Shown here in pieces: positions 8,781-17,351 of a stretch of DNA of 64,000 nucleotides. Every line of letters starts with the position of its first letter. The stretch's first letter is position 1. The position numbers were made by a program, and so were the translations under genes. This DNA is from Leuconostoc miyukkimchii (GTDB taxonomy: Bacteria > Bacillota > Bacilli > Lactobacillales > Lactobacillaceae): contig NZ_BPKY01000001.1 of NCBI RefSeq assembly GCF_019656055.1, positions 415,545 to 479,544 on the forward strand. The letters run 5' to 3'. The notes under the pieces are model-generated. The model did no database searches. It was not told the DNA's origin and saw nothing but the letters and a program-made list of their open reading frames with translations.

Positions 8781-9773
8781 ATGAAATTGGTCAATATGAA
8801 TGATGTAGCTAACTTAGCAGGCGTTTCAAGGGGTTCCATATCAAATTACATCAATGGCAAAAAAACTAAATTAAGTACACAAAAAAAAATTGAGGAAGCC
8901 ATTAGGTCATTAAATTATGTACCTAATGCCACTGCTCGTTCTTTGAAAACCAGCAAATCAAATTTTGTTGTTTTCATTGTGCCAACTGTTAACTCACCAT
9001 TCTTTTCTGAATTAAGTTATCATATGCAACAGGAATTGCAACAAAATGGTTACAAAATGATTTTGTGTAACTCTAATAATAGTTCAAAAGAGGAAATTGA
9101 ATATATCCAGATGGCTAATACACAAAAAGTTGCTGGTTTAATAACGATGTCTTATGCTGATGTAGCTAATTTAGTTGACACTAATATACCTCTTGTTTCC
9201 ATTGAAAAACGCGTGTCAGATGATATTCCATTGGTGATTTCAGATAATTATGCTGGTGGTAGACTTGCTGGCGAAGTATTAACCAATCGTGGCGCAACGC
9301 GCTTATTATTTATATCAAAAAGACCTGTTCGAAATATTTCGGCTGTACGTGAAAAAGGTTTTTTGGACTATTGTCATGAAAATAATATTGCTGTTGAGCG
9401 GTTTTTAGCACGAAAAAGGACAAATTTCATCGCTGATTTTAAGCGTTTTATCTCTGAAAATATTGTTGACGGCTCTTTTGCATATGATGGTGTTTTTTCT
9501 GACTCTGATGAGTATGCAAGTGATTTTTACAATCTACTCATTCATGCAGGAATTCGGGTACCCAGCCAGGTTCAAATCATTGGATTTGATGGTTCACGTG
9601 TTTACCCAAGGCAAAAAATTATATTATCATCTATCAAACAGCATACTGAAATTATTGCAAAAACCGCTGTTGAAAAATTATTGACACAATTTGACGATCA
9701 CAAAGTGGGTACTTTTTTTGGTGAACAAACTACTATACCCATTTCATTTGAAAAGGGAAGCACTACAAAATAA
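8781..9773 (+). CDS. LacI/GalR-family transcriptional regulator
   Basis: 330 residues. The N-terminal helix-turn-helix reads MNDVANLAGVSRGSISNYIN, followed by the hinge helix region (YVPNATARSLKT) and a periplasmic-binding-protein-like effector domain with IIGFDGSRVYP near the end, all of standard length. Serine and asparagine in the recognition helix (SRGSISNYI) differ somewhat from the usual VSxxTVSR. It directly follows the glucosidase operon terminator and most likely represses that operon through the palindrome at 5295-5306. Effector unknown. Confidence 0.9.
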   Translation: MKLVNMNDVANLAGVSRGSISNYINGKKTKLSTQKKIEEAIRSLNYVPNATARSLKTSKSNFVVFIVPTVNSPFFSELSYHMQQELQQNGYKMILCNSNNSSKEEIEYIQMANTQKVAGLITMSYADVANLVDTNIPLVSIEKRVSDDIPLVISDNYAGGRLAGEVLTNRGATRLLFISKRPVRNISAVREKGFLDYCHENNIAVERFLARKRTNFIADFKRFISENIVDGSFAYDGVFSDSDEYASDFYNLLIHAGIRVPSQVQIIGFDGSRVYPRQKIILSSIKQHTEIIAKTAVEKLLTQFDDHKVGTFFGEQTTIPISFEKGSTTK

Positions 9774-9823
9774 CAGACAAAGCGTTTAATTCAGAACGTT
9801 TAATTTATTTTTTTTGCTAAAAG

Positions 9824-9857
9824 TTGACATTGTGTCATCTATATGACACAATGTCAT
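9824..9857 (+). promoter_or_regulatory. Tandem HrtR-type operators over the hrt promoter
   Basis: A perfect inverted repeat: 14-base arm 9825-9838, 4-base spacer, arm 9843-9856. Each arm is itself close to the palindrome ATGACACAATGTCAT, which differs at one position from the HrtR operator I recall for Lactococcus lactis (ATGACACAGTGTCAT). The -35 TTGACA (9824-9829) lies in the first arm and a weak -10 (CACAAT, 9847-9852, 17-base spacer) in the second, so binding would shut the promoter. Confidence 0.85.
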
Positions 9858-9881
9858 ATAGATAGAAATGGAGAATATTTT

Positions 9882-10412
9882 ATGCCAACTAAAACTTTTT
9901 TTAATTTAAATGCAGAAAAACAAAATAGTATTTATGAGGCACTTTATCAAGAATTTTCTCAAAGTGCTTTATCAGAAGCCAAAGTTTCAAGTATTGTTTT
10001 GGTGGCAAATATTCCTAGAGGATCATTCTATACTTATTTTGATAGTCTTATTGATGCTTATCAATGGGTCTTAAAAGCCGTACTGACTGATATACACCAT
10101 GATATTAATCAGAGGAATTTTTTGTTATCAGCAGAACTATTTATTTCGAAAGCACAAGAGAGTAAACATTTTGATTTTTTGAGCAAGTACTATATTGTAA
10201 ATGAAGCGCTGCTAGAACATGAGTCTTCTCAAAGTTACCACAAAAAAGTTTTTCCTACGTTAACTGCTGATGCAACTCCCATTGAAATAGAAAACTGGTT
10301 ATTATCAAAATCTATACACCAGTTAATTCGAGCCTTTTTTCTCAATCCGGATGAAAAACAAAATATAATTTTAACGCTTCATACTTTAAGTAATTGGAAA
10401 AAGGAAGTGTAA
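9882..10412 (+). CDS. hrtR: HrtR-like heme-sensing TetR-family repressor
   Basis: 176 residues from ATG 9882, which follows AATGGAGA; an upstream in-frame ATG lies inside the operator and is rejected. TetR-type helix-turn-helix at about residues 20-60 (NIPRGSFYTYF). In lactococcal HrtR the heme iron is held by His72 and His149 (from memory). This protein has His72 (and 73) in TDIHHDIN and His146 in SIHQLIR, a striking positional match. It heads an operon with the permease and ATPase genes below, the same order as hrtRBA, and should repress it until heme accumulates. Confidence 0.88.
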   Translation: MPTKTFFNLNAEKQNSIYEALYQEFSQSALSEAKVSSIVLVANIPRGSFYTYFDSLIDAYQWVLKAVLTDIHHDINQRNFLLSAELFISKAQESKHFDFLSKYYIVNEALLEHESSQSYHKKVFPTLTADATPIEIENWLLSKSIHQLIRAFFLNPDEKQNIILTLHTLSNWKKEV

Positions 10413-10415
10413 CTC

Positions 10416-11471
10416 ATGTATCTAACTTTAAATGAAATGAATAAAGAGAAACTACGTTATGGTCTTATTATTACAGTCATTACTTTGATTAGTTATTTGA
10501 TTTTTATATTAAGTGCTCTGGCATTGGGTCTTGCCCAACAAAATACTTCTGCTGTAAACGATTGGGGCGTGACACATGTTTCAATGACTAGCGATGCAAA
10601 TGGCAATCTTAGTCAATCCTTAATGACACGAGAAGAAGTTTTAAATACCAAGACAACGGAACATAGTGCCATAATCGGAGTAGCCCCAACTATCGTCAAA
10701 TCGCATAAAAGTCCTATTTCAGCAACTTTTATTGGCACTCAAAAAAATGATTTAATTGATAAAAGCATACGTTTAACTAAGGGTACTTGGCCTAAAAATC
10801 AGTACGAAGTGTTAATTTCTTCAGAGTTAAGTCAAAAGGGTTTAAATATTGGCGATAAAATTAAACTTGGCATGCTTTCGCACAGTGTTCTAGTGGTAGG
10901 TTATGTGAAAAAGTTAGAATATAATATGTCACCAGTTATATATGGCGATTTAAATAACTGGCGACCAATTAAGGGTGTAAGTGACCAGTTTTATGCAAGT
11001 GGCATTGTGCGTAAGGATGCAAAGCTAACTCATGCAACTAACTTAAAAAATTATACCAAAGCACAATTATTTAATAAAATGCCAGGCTATTCAGCACAGA
11101 ATAAGACATTTATATTCATGATAGGTTTCTTATTGGTCATTTCGGCTGTAATAGTAGCTATATTTTTGTATATTTTAACCATTCAAAAAATACCCAACTT
11201 AGCAGTTCTAAGGGCTCAAGGTGTTCCAGGTAAGTATCTTGTACTAAATACATTGAGCGAAACACTTATCATTATGATTGTTTCTGTGTTAATTAGCGCA
11301 ATACTTTGTGGTATAACGGTTTGGTTAATACCCGCATCTGTTCCAATGTTTTTTGATATTAAGTTGTTGTCTTTAGCTGCAATAGGCTTAATATTAACAG
11401 GTATTATAGGCGCTATTGTACCTGTGAGAATAATAACGAAAATTGATCCAATTTCAGTTATAGGAGGATAG
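10416..11471 (+). CDS. hrtB: Heme efflux ABC permease HrtB-like (FtsX/MacB type)
   Basis: 351 residues with one N-terminal transmembrane helix (about 17-40), a large extracytoplasmic domain, and three C-terminal helices (about 228-250, 282-305, 318-342), the MacB/FtsX-type permease topology. It starts 3 bases after the regulator stop and is followed 4 bases later by the ATPase gene. By operon order, the adjacent HrtR-like sensor and its operators, it should export excess heme or heme-like toxic compounds. Non-heme substrates remain possible because this permease class is broad. Confidence 0.85.
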   Translation: MYLTLNEMNKEKLRYGLIITVITLISYLIFILSALALGLAQQNTSAVNDWGVTHVSMTSDANGNLSQSLMTREEVLNTKTTEHSAIIGVAPTIVKSHKSPISATFIGTQKNDLIDKSIRLTKGTWPKNQYEVLISSELSQKGLNIGDKIKLGMLSHSVLVVGYVKKLEYNMSPVIYGDLNNWRPIKGVSDQFYASGIVRKDAKLTHATNLKNYTKAQLFNKMPGYSAQNKTFIFMIGFLLVISAVIVAIFLYILTIQKIPNLAVLRAQGVPGKYLVLNTLSETLIIMIVSVLISAILCGITVWLIPASVPMFFDIKLLSLAAIGLILTGIIGAIVPVRIITKIDPISVIGG

Positions 11472-11475
11472 GAAT

Positions 11476-12147
11476 ATGACTAGTCTTAAACTGATTGATG
11501 TTACAAAATCATTTGGTATAGGTGAGAGTAAAGTTACAGCATTAGATCACATTAATTTCGAAGCCAACTCTAAGGAATTAACCTTGATTGTTGGTCCATC
11601 TGGATCAGGTAAAAGTACGCTGTTGACAATTCTTGGTGGTCTACAATCTCCCAACAGCGGTCAAGTGTTGTTGGATAAAACTGATTTAAGTCATTTTTCT
11701 AAAAAGCAGGCTGATAAATTTAGACTAAATAACATTGGTTTTGTATTGCAGTCATATAACTTAGTGCCTTATCTAACTGTGAAAAAACAGTTTGATTTAG
11801 TAGAAAAAGTCAAGCCTGAAGGCAATCTGTCTTCAGATACTTTTAAAAAATATTTAGAATATCTTGGTATTTCTAAATTACTTTCAAAATATCCTGACCA
11901 ACTTTCTGGTGGGCAAACGCAACGCGTAGCAATTGCTAGAGCATTATACACTAATCCTCAATTTATATTAGCTGATGAGCCGACCTCTGCTCTGGATAGT
12001 GCTCGTGTTGAAGAAGTAGCAAAACTGTTTAAATCTATTGCTGAAAATGAAAATAAGGCTGTTGTTATTGTAACGCATGATCTTCGAATGAGAGAGTATG
12101 CAGACAAAATATATGAAATAGTTGATGGTAAAATTAGCAAAAAATAA
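11476..12147 (+). CDS. hrtA: Heme efflux ABC ATPase HrtA-like
   Basis: 223-residue ATP-binding subunit of the LolD/MacB class. Walker A GPSGSGKST (near residue 40), Q-loop LQSYNL, signature LSGGQTQR (near 142), Walker B ILADEPTSALD and the switch histidine in VTHD are all intact. It pairs with the upstream HrtB-like permease; the spacing of 4 bases and shared terminator place the three hrt genes on one transcript. Confidence 0.9.
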   Translation: MTSLKLIDVTKSFGIGESKVTALDHINFEANSKELTLIVGPSGSGKSTLLTILGGLQSPNSGQVLLDKTDLSHFSKKQADKFRLNNIGFVLQSYNLVPYLTVKKQFDLVEKVKPEGNLSSDTFKKYLEYLGISKLLSKYPDQLSGGQTQRVAIARALYTNPQFILADEPTSALDSARVEEVAKLFKSIAENENKAVVIVTHDLRMREYADKIYEIVDGKISKK

Positions 12148-12298
12148 TTCCATTTCTATAGAACATGGTCTTTGGACTAAAAAATCATCGCGTTATCAGT
12201 AAATTATGTCTTTGTCAGTGCAGTCATTAATCATATTTAAAAGTTAATTTCTTAGGCTAATATTATTATTTAAGAAGTATAAAAAGTAAATCAATTTT

Positions 12299-12339
12299 GC
12301 CATTAATTTCAACTGTGAAGAAAAAATTAATGGCTTTTT
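12299..12339 (+). terminator. Terminator of the hrt operon
   Basis: GCCATTAATTT (12299-12309) pairs with AAATTAATGGC (12324-12334), then a T run. It lies 150 bases after hrtA and just before the crcB pair. Confidence 0.85.
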
Positions 12340-12423
12340 TGATACAATACTATTAAGAGTGGCTAAGTATAGATGATTTTGACGAAGTCATTAAAGATGT
12401 TAATTTTTAGAAAGTGTACAGAT

Positions 12424-12813
12424 ATGAATAAAATAGCATTGACAAATATTTTGATTAATAGTAGCGCTGTTTTCTTTGGTGGTGCACTCGGTGGTTTAAT
12501 CAGATTTTCATTTACGCAAATACCTGTCATAGGTGCTTCAACTATTGTTATAATGGTAATCAATATATTGGGCTCTTTTTCACTGGCTTTTTTTGCTGAA
12601 AAATATAGTAGTGTGAGTGCAAAAGCAGTGGTAATTAAGTCATTTATTGGGACAGGTATTATTGGTGGTTTTACTACGTTCAGCACGATGATTTTGCAAA
12701 CAGCCAATTTAGCTAAAAAGAGTTTCGTATTATCTTTACTTTATCTATTTACCAGTCTCGTATTGAGTCTATTGTTAGTCAGGGCCGGTGGAAAGATGGG
12801 TTCAACAAAATGA
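12424..12813 (+). CDS. crcB: CrcB/Fluc fluoride channel, subunit 1
   Basis: 129 residues from ATG 12424 (MNKIALTNIL); an in-frame ATG at 12373 would add 17 residues unlike the family. About four membrane helices, with GGALGGLIRF at the first helix and the conserved GFTTFSTM segment near residue 85 that lines the fluoride pore. Fluc proteins work as dual-topology dimers; Gram-positive bacteria often encode two unlike subunits, as here. The next gene overlaps by ATGA. No fluoride riboswitch was recognised upstream. Confidence 0.9.
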   Translation: MNKIALTNILINSSAVFFGGALGGLIRFSFTQIPVIGASTIVIMVINILGSFSLAFFAEKYSSVSAKAVVIKSFIGTGIIGGFTTFSTMILQTANLAKKSFVLSLLYLFTSLVLSLLLVRAGGKMGSTK

Positions 12814-13175
12814 CAATACATGGCTTTTATTTATACGCTTTGATTGCGTTGGCTGGTGGTTTAGGTTCAGTTATTAGATATTTAATGACAATTTTTATGC
12901 CTGCAAATACTCAATATTTGACAGGTGTTTTCTTTGTGAATATTATTGGCGCTTTTATGATGGGAATCATAATTCATACACAGTTTTCTACTAATATGAA
13001 ACTAGTTTTAGCAAGCGGTTTTATTGGTGGTTTAACCACATTTAGCACAATGATGATGCAAGGAAATCAACAAGAAAAAAGATATCAAAAGGCTATTTAT
13101 TTCGTTTTACAAGTTATTTTTGGACTCATAATGTTTTATTTAGGCGTTTTATTATCTCATTTGTTAAAACTATAA
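12810..13175 (+). CDS. crcB: CrcB/Fluc fluoride channel, subunit 2
   Basis: 121 residues, four predicted membrane helices. GGLGSVIRYL in the first helix, NIIGAFMMG in the second and GGLTTFSTM in the third are the family marks. It overlaps the first crcB gene by four bases (ATGA), so the two are translated together and probably form a heterodimeric fluoride export channel. Confidence 0.92.
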   Translation: MTIHGFYLYALIALAGGLGSVIRYLMTIFMPANTQYLTGVFFVNIIGAFMMGIIIHTQFSTNMKLVLASGFIGGLTTFSTMMMQGNQQEKRYQKAIYFVLQVIFGLIMFYLGVLLSHLLKL

Positions 13176-13218
13176 AAATCATTATGATGGAATCTGAAAG
13201 GGTAAGGAGATTGATTGT

Positions 13219-14343
13219 ATGACCAAAATTTATGATTTAATTGTTATAGGTACAGGATCAGTTGGTTCTAGTACTGGATATTATGCAGCTAAAAGAGGTT
13301 TGTCTGTTTTAGAAATTGACGCTGGAACGCCCCCACATAGTGAGGGGTCACACCATGGTGAAACGCGAATAATTCGTCATGCTCATGGCGAGAGATCATC
13401 TTATGTGCCACTCGTATTACGTGCGCAAGAATTATGGCATGATTTAAAATCAGAAACCGATGTTGATTTATTTCACGAAACCGGTGTGCTTAATATAGCG
13501 CCAAAACAGTCTGATTTTTTAGGTAATATCATATCTTCTGCGCAAAAATATGATTTACCGATAAATATTTATGACGCTGTCTCAGCTAACAAAAAATGGC
13601 CACAGTTCACGTTACCTGAACATTTCAAAGCTATTTTAGAAAAAAATTCTGGGTATTTGAAATCAGAATTAGCAATAGATACTTATATTAAAGAAGCAAA
13701 AAGATTAGGTGTGGATGAGCAATTTAATACAAAAGTCATCTCAGTTAATAATATTGATAATGATTTAGTTTCTGTCGTAACAAATGCTGGAACATTTATA
13801 GGAAAATCAGCTGTTATAACAGTTGGTACTTGGGTAAAAGACCTTATACCAAATATACCCATCCAACCAGTTAGAAAGGTTGTGTCGTGGTTTGAAGCAC
13901 CGGAACATTTTTCTGAAAATGCACATTTTCCAGCTTTTACCATTCAATTAGATGACAAAGTGCAGTATTATGGTTTTCCGGCTAACAACGGCTTAATTAA
14001 AATTGGTCGGCATCAAGGTGGTCAAAAAATAAAAACCCGAGAAGAACGTCTGAGTTTTGGTGCACTAACAGAGGATAAAATCGAAATACTACCTCTATTT
14101 GATAACATTTTGACAACTGTTGGAGAATTAAATCATGGTGTGGCATGTACCTATGACTTGTCTCCGGATGAGGACTTTATTATTGACGATTTACCAGGAA
14201 AGAGGAATATCCAGTTCGTCACTGGACTGAGTGGTCATGGATTCAAGTTTGCTAGCGTGCTAGGAGAAATATTGGTGGCAAAATCCTTAAAAGAAACAAT
14301 TGATTTTGATTTGTCGCCGTTTTTATTATCACGTTTCCAATAG
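13219..14343 (+). CDS. solA: FAD-dependent amine oxidase, SolA / sarcosine oxidase type
   Basis: 374-residue flavoprotein. The N-terminal dinucleotide fold is DLIVIGTGSVGSS, followed by SHHGETRIIRHAHGE typical of N-methyltryptophan oxidase and monomeric sarcosine oxidase. In those enzymes FAD is bound covalently to a cysteine; here Cys310 in the VACTYDLSPDEDF context fits. Expected reaction: oxidative demethylation or deamination of an N-methyl amino acid, giving hydrogen peroxide. Physiological substrate unknown. The start follows GGTAAGGAGATTG. It is a separate unit after the crcB pair. Confidence 0.88.
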   Translation: MTKIYDLIVIGTGSVGSSTGYYAAKRGLSVLEIDAGTPPHSEGSHHGETRIIRHAHGERSSYVPLVLRAQELWHDLKSETDVDLFHETGVLNIAPKQSDFLGNIISSAQKYDLPINIYDAVSANKKWPQFTLPEHFKAILEKNSGYLKSELAIDTYIKEAKRLGVDEQFNTKVISVNNIDNDLVSVVTNAGTFIGKSAVITVGTWVKDLIPNIPIQPVRKVVSWFEAPEHFSENAHFPAFTIQLDDKVQYYGFPANNGLIKIGRHQGGQKIKTREERLSFGALTEDKIEILPLFDNILTTVGELNHGVACTYDLSPDEDFIIDDLPGKRNIQFVTGLSGHGFKFASVLGEILVAKSLKETIDFDLSPFLLSRFQ

Positions 14344-14362
14344 AATAGGAAAGAAGTTTATC

Positions 14363-14974
14363 ATGTTAGATGATTATAAAAAGAAAAGGCAAAAATTCTA
14401 TATAAAAGTTAAGAAGCAATCTAAATGGGCTATAGTGATTGGTCTATTTATCGGACTTGTAGATTACTGGTTTTTATTTTGGAGTGATTTATCAAATTTT
14501 TTAATACTATTTATGACTGTAATGTATGGTTTGGTATCAATAATTTATATTTTTGCGTTAATAAGATACATCAATAATTTGAGACTTCTGAAGCAAACGG
14601 TTAACATTGAGAATGTGGCATCTACTGATATTAATTTTCTAAAAAAGATACTTGATTCAAATCAATCAAATGCTAAAACAGCGTCTTCTTTGTCAGATTA
14701 CAGAATATTATCAATATATGAAACAGAATTTGATCTACTAATCGAGTTCAACATACATAGACATCATGATAATTGGCCAAAATATAAACCTTACCTTGCA
14801 ATTTTTAAAATAAACAATGATGAAATACGTAATTTAATTACCTTAAGTAAAAATAATGGAAAATTAGCACAAGCAAAATATATTCATGAAGGCTTAACTC
14901 AGTTAGACTATCGATATATGTGGCAGCAATTGCTATACATAGATGCTACTACCCGAAATAATAATGAAATTTGA
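14363..14974 (+). CDS. Unknown membrane protein
   Basis: 203 residues from ATG 14363, chosen for the upstream AGGAAAGAAG. A basic N-terminus is followed by two adjacent transmembrane helices (about residues 23-45 and 48-70), and then a roughly 130-residue soluble domain predicted to be cytoplasmic. I do not recognise the family. It lies 19 bases after solA and 15 bases before another unknown membrane protein, so the last two at least are likely co-expressed. Confidence 0.7.
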   Translation: MLDDYKKKRQKFYIKVKKQSKWAIVIGLFIGLVDYWFLFWSDLSNFLILFMTVMYGLVSIIYIFALIRYINNLRLLKQTVNIENVASTDINFLKKILDSNQSNAKTASSLSDYRILSIYETEFDLLIEFNIHRHHDNWPKYKPYLAIFKINNDEIRNLITLSKNNGKLAQAKYIHEGLTQLDYRYMWQQLLYIDATTRNNNEI

Positions 14975-14989
14975 AGGATTTTACATGAC

Positions 14990-15661
14990 ATGAGTCGATA
15001 TAATAAACAGAAGTTATGCCTCGTAGTAAGTTTTTTGATTCTGAGCCTCTTGATAACAATTGCTATCTACGTTCCTATGCAATTTGTAAAAGCAGCGCAT
15101 TCACCCAAGCAGGTCGTATTAAAAGAATTGGGTTCTAAATATATTACTGGTAAAGTGATTAACAATTACTATTTTGGTGGTGATGATATCGAAGATAATA
15201 TGGCAAAATGGCATATTAATCCGAATAAGGCTATTTTTGGAGAAAAACAGTATTATATTAAGGTATTAACAGATGATACTACTTTTAACCACTTAAATGA
15301 GTTTGTTCAACCAGGCGATGTATTGGATGCTAAACTAAGTCAAAAACATAACAACAATGAGTTGAAGGTGGAAAATACAGCTGTTTTTTATGGCAAAGAC
15401 ACGTCTTCAAATATAATTAGGACGTTATACCTTTTAAGGTTTTCTACCAATAGAGCATTAGAGGACAAAGAAGAGGTGAAAATAAAAGTAAAAAGACCAA
15501 TGGTAGTTGTGCCAGATAAATTTCTGAAAAATGATGAAGTGCGGGTGAAATCTGGGAAACAATGGATAATAAAGTACGTAAAGGTATCTTATCATATCAA
15601 AAATAAGAATTATATTTCAACAAATTACCTTAAAAATGGCGATATAATAAAGAAATACTAG
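14990..15661 (+). CDS. Unknown exported, membrane-anchored protein
   Basis: 223 residues. A hydrophobic segment at about residues 9-33 serves as a signal peptide or anchor, leaving a basic, hydrophilic domain outside. There is no lipobox, LPXTG or recognised fold. A preceding ATG (14984) opens a frame closed after two codons, so the ATG at 14990 is used. The site GAAGGATTTTAC lies at the end of the previous gene. Function unknown. Followed by a long gene-poor stretch. Confidence 0.65.
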   Translation: MSRYNKQKLCLVVSFLILSLLITIAIYVPMQFVKAAHSPKQVVLKELGSKYITGKVINNYYFGGDDIEDNMAKWHINPNKAIFGEKQYYIKVLTDDTTFNHLNEFVQPGDVLDAKLSQKHNNNELKVENTAVFYGKDTSSNIIRTLYLLRFSTNRALEDKEEVKIKVKRPMVVVPDKFLKNDEVRVKSGKQWIIKYVKVSYHIKNKNYISTNYLKNGDIIKKY

Positions 15662-15696
15662 TTCAATTATGTATGTGGATAAAGTTTTTTGATGAT

Positions 15697-15975
15697 TTAA
15701 TGTCCAAAAGAATTAAAACTATAGAGTATGCCAAAAAACCAATTACTACGATGTAATTTTTGTAGTAGTAAAAATCCATCTTTTGATAGCTGGCTATTGA
15801 GTGATAATTTTTGTAGTGAATGAGTAATACTTGTTAATTCCTGATATTGTGATACTTTTGGGTTGCTAAGTTTATTAGCTGTATCAGTGATTAATCTTTT
15901 TTCATTTTCAGTCAGATCAGGATGGTTTTCTAAAAAGTTTAATATATATTTTCGTTTATTAGATTGAAACCTAAA
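15697..15975 (-). pseudogene. Decayed minus-strand gene, possible immunity-protein remnant
   Basis: A 92-codon open frame on the minus strand ends with TAA at 15699-15697 and is closed upstream by TAA at 15978-15976, with no ATG, GTG or TTG start near its beginning. The residues are helical and regular, with leucine-rich repeats of the kind LTENEKRLITDTANKLSN and LQKLSLNSQLSKDGFLLL, loosely like helical bacteriocin immunity proteins. The similarity is only a visual impression. Most likely the C-terminal part of a gene whose 5' end has been lost. Confidence 0.35.
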
Positions 15976-16625
15976 TTATTTCACCAATTTTTGGAATTAT
16001 TTTTGAATGAGCAATGGATTATTCCTTTGGTTAGCTGCTATATATTGTCTTTATAATGATTAATGATATCATTAATCATATTGTGTGAACAAGTTTTTTC
16101 TATGCGGTATTTTCATGTATTGCTGATATGGCAGACTGCAGAAGAAAAAGAAAAAGAAAAATAAAAATGAAAAACCGCAGATATTTTTAGTGTTGTTTTT
16201 AGTAGATAGAGCAGTTTCTTATCTTAATTTTAAATTTCATAATATATAGCATTAAAATAATTGTTATCGTTAGACATTTTTTATATTGAAACGAGTTGGT
16301 CCAACATTTATATAATCGTGATCGATTATTAATAAACCGAACAAAAGCAACTCTATTTATTGATCCCTGTGTAATAATTATTATTGTGTTTATTCTATAT
16401 TTCTATTCTTTTTTGTTTTTAAATATGTTAATATTATATGAAGATATACACTTAAATATGTATATTTTATATCTTAATAAAAATAATTATGATTCAAAAT
16501 TATCTTGTTTCATATTGATTATTATTTATCGATAAATGTACAGTCCGGAATAAAAAAAATGATGAATCTTACTTAAATATTCTGATACTTATTGTATGTA
16601 GCGTTCACCATACAGGGAGAGAGTG
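15976..16625. other. AT-rich gene-poor stretch upstream of the XrtG cluster
   Basis: About 650 bases with very high AT content. It holds a purine-rich run near 16141-16170 and an AT-biased open frame (16296-16535) with no ribosome-binding site, which I do not accept as a gene. The XrtG cluster promoter should lie in the last 80 bases, but no box pair stands out. I saw no c-di-GMP riboswitch. Confidence 0.5.
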
Positions 16626-17351
16626 ATGAAAATCAAATTAGTTACTTATTTAATAAGCGTGGGAATCATTATTTTAACTCTAATAGGAACATGTAGATCA
16701 GTCTCAGCGGACAGTTGGGAATATGGTCCGTTAAACGATAGAATTGCGTCCAGTAATGCTGGTGGTACTAAATATGATACCTATCGACAAGTTGGATTAA
16801 GTGTAGATGATAAAAATGTATATATATATGTAAGTATGGATCCCTACAAATATGCAAGTGATGATCCAAATTTTAATACAGGCGATAATGGAATCCAACT
16901 TACTGGCTATGTTCTGAATGCCGCGAATCAAACAATATATATCGACAGTCATTCTTATGATTTTTATCAATTACAGTATAGTTCTCAAAATGGAACTAAA
17001 TCATTCCCACTTGATATATATAATTCAACTAAAGGTACAAATGTTCATATTGAAAATAGCGTGACAGTTGATCACTTAGTACGTGATAACGGTAACCGTG
17101 TAAATAATATTATGAGGTTAATAATACCTATTAGTGCTTTAAATATTGGCGAAGTTCCTGCGAAGTCAACAATAATTTTAAGTAATAGTAATATATGGCA
17201 AGGACAAGTACCTATTACATTAATGGGAGCGTCAACAGGTCCTTGGCTGTTAGTAGTTATTGGAATTGTAATTGCGGCAATTGCTTATTTTAAATTGCAA
17301 CATACGGAAGCATTGAAAATAAATCAAAGGCAGCATCAGTATGCTTATTAA
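16626..17351 (+). CDS. Firmicu-CTERM-type exosortase G substrate protein
   Basis: 241 residues. Signal peptide at about 1-29 (hydrophobic core then SVSADS). The exported domain is beta-rich with aromatic residues (VGLSVDDKNVYIYVSM), reminiscent of CBM9/DOMON-type sandwich folds. The C-terminus is a sorting signal: a short motif (GASTGPW), a hydrophobic helix of about 19 residues and a basic tail. This matches the Firmicu-CTERM layout paired with exosortase G. ATG 16626 is chosen over the adjacent GTG 16623, behind AGGGAG. It overlaps xrtG by 11 bases, so enzyme and substrate are made together. Confidence 0.8.
   Translation: MKIKLVTYLISVGIIILTLIGTCRSVSADSWEYGPLNDRIASSNAGGTKYDTYRQVGLSVDDKNVYIYVSMDPYKYASDDPNFNTGDNGIQLTGYVLNAANQTIYIDSHSYDFYQLQYSSQNGTKSFPLDIYNSTKGTNVHIENSVTVDHLVRDNGNRVNNIMRLIIPISALNIGEVPAKSTIILSNSNIWQGQVPITLMGASTGPWLLVVIGIVIAAIAYFKLQHTEALKINQRQHQYAY

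Noticed and set aside
12340..12423. Possible fluoride riboswitch upstream of crcB
   Set aside because: The conserved crcB-motif segments are not recognisable in this short AT-rich leader.
16101..16191. Short frames coding for Lys/Glu- or Arg/Lys-rich peptides in a purine run
   Set aside because: They arise from a low-complexity GAAAAA repeat and have no start context.
16296..16535. 79-codon open frame before the XrtG cluster
   Set aside because: Extremely AT-biased residue composition, no ribosome-binding site and no plausible domain; a chance frame in AT-rich DNA.
15976..16625. Possible c-di-GMP (GEMM) riboswitch before the XrtG cluster
   Set aside because: No GEMM core sequence or tetraloop receptor pattern was found by eye.
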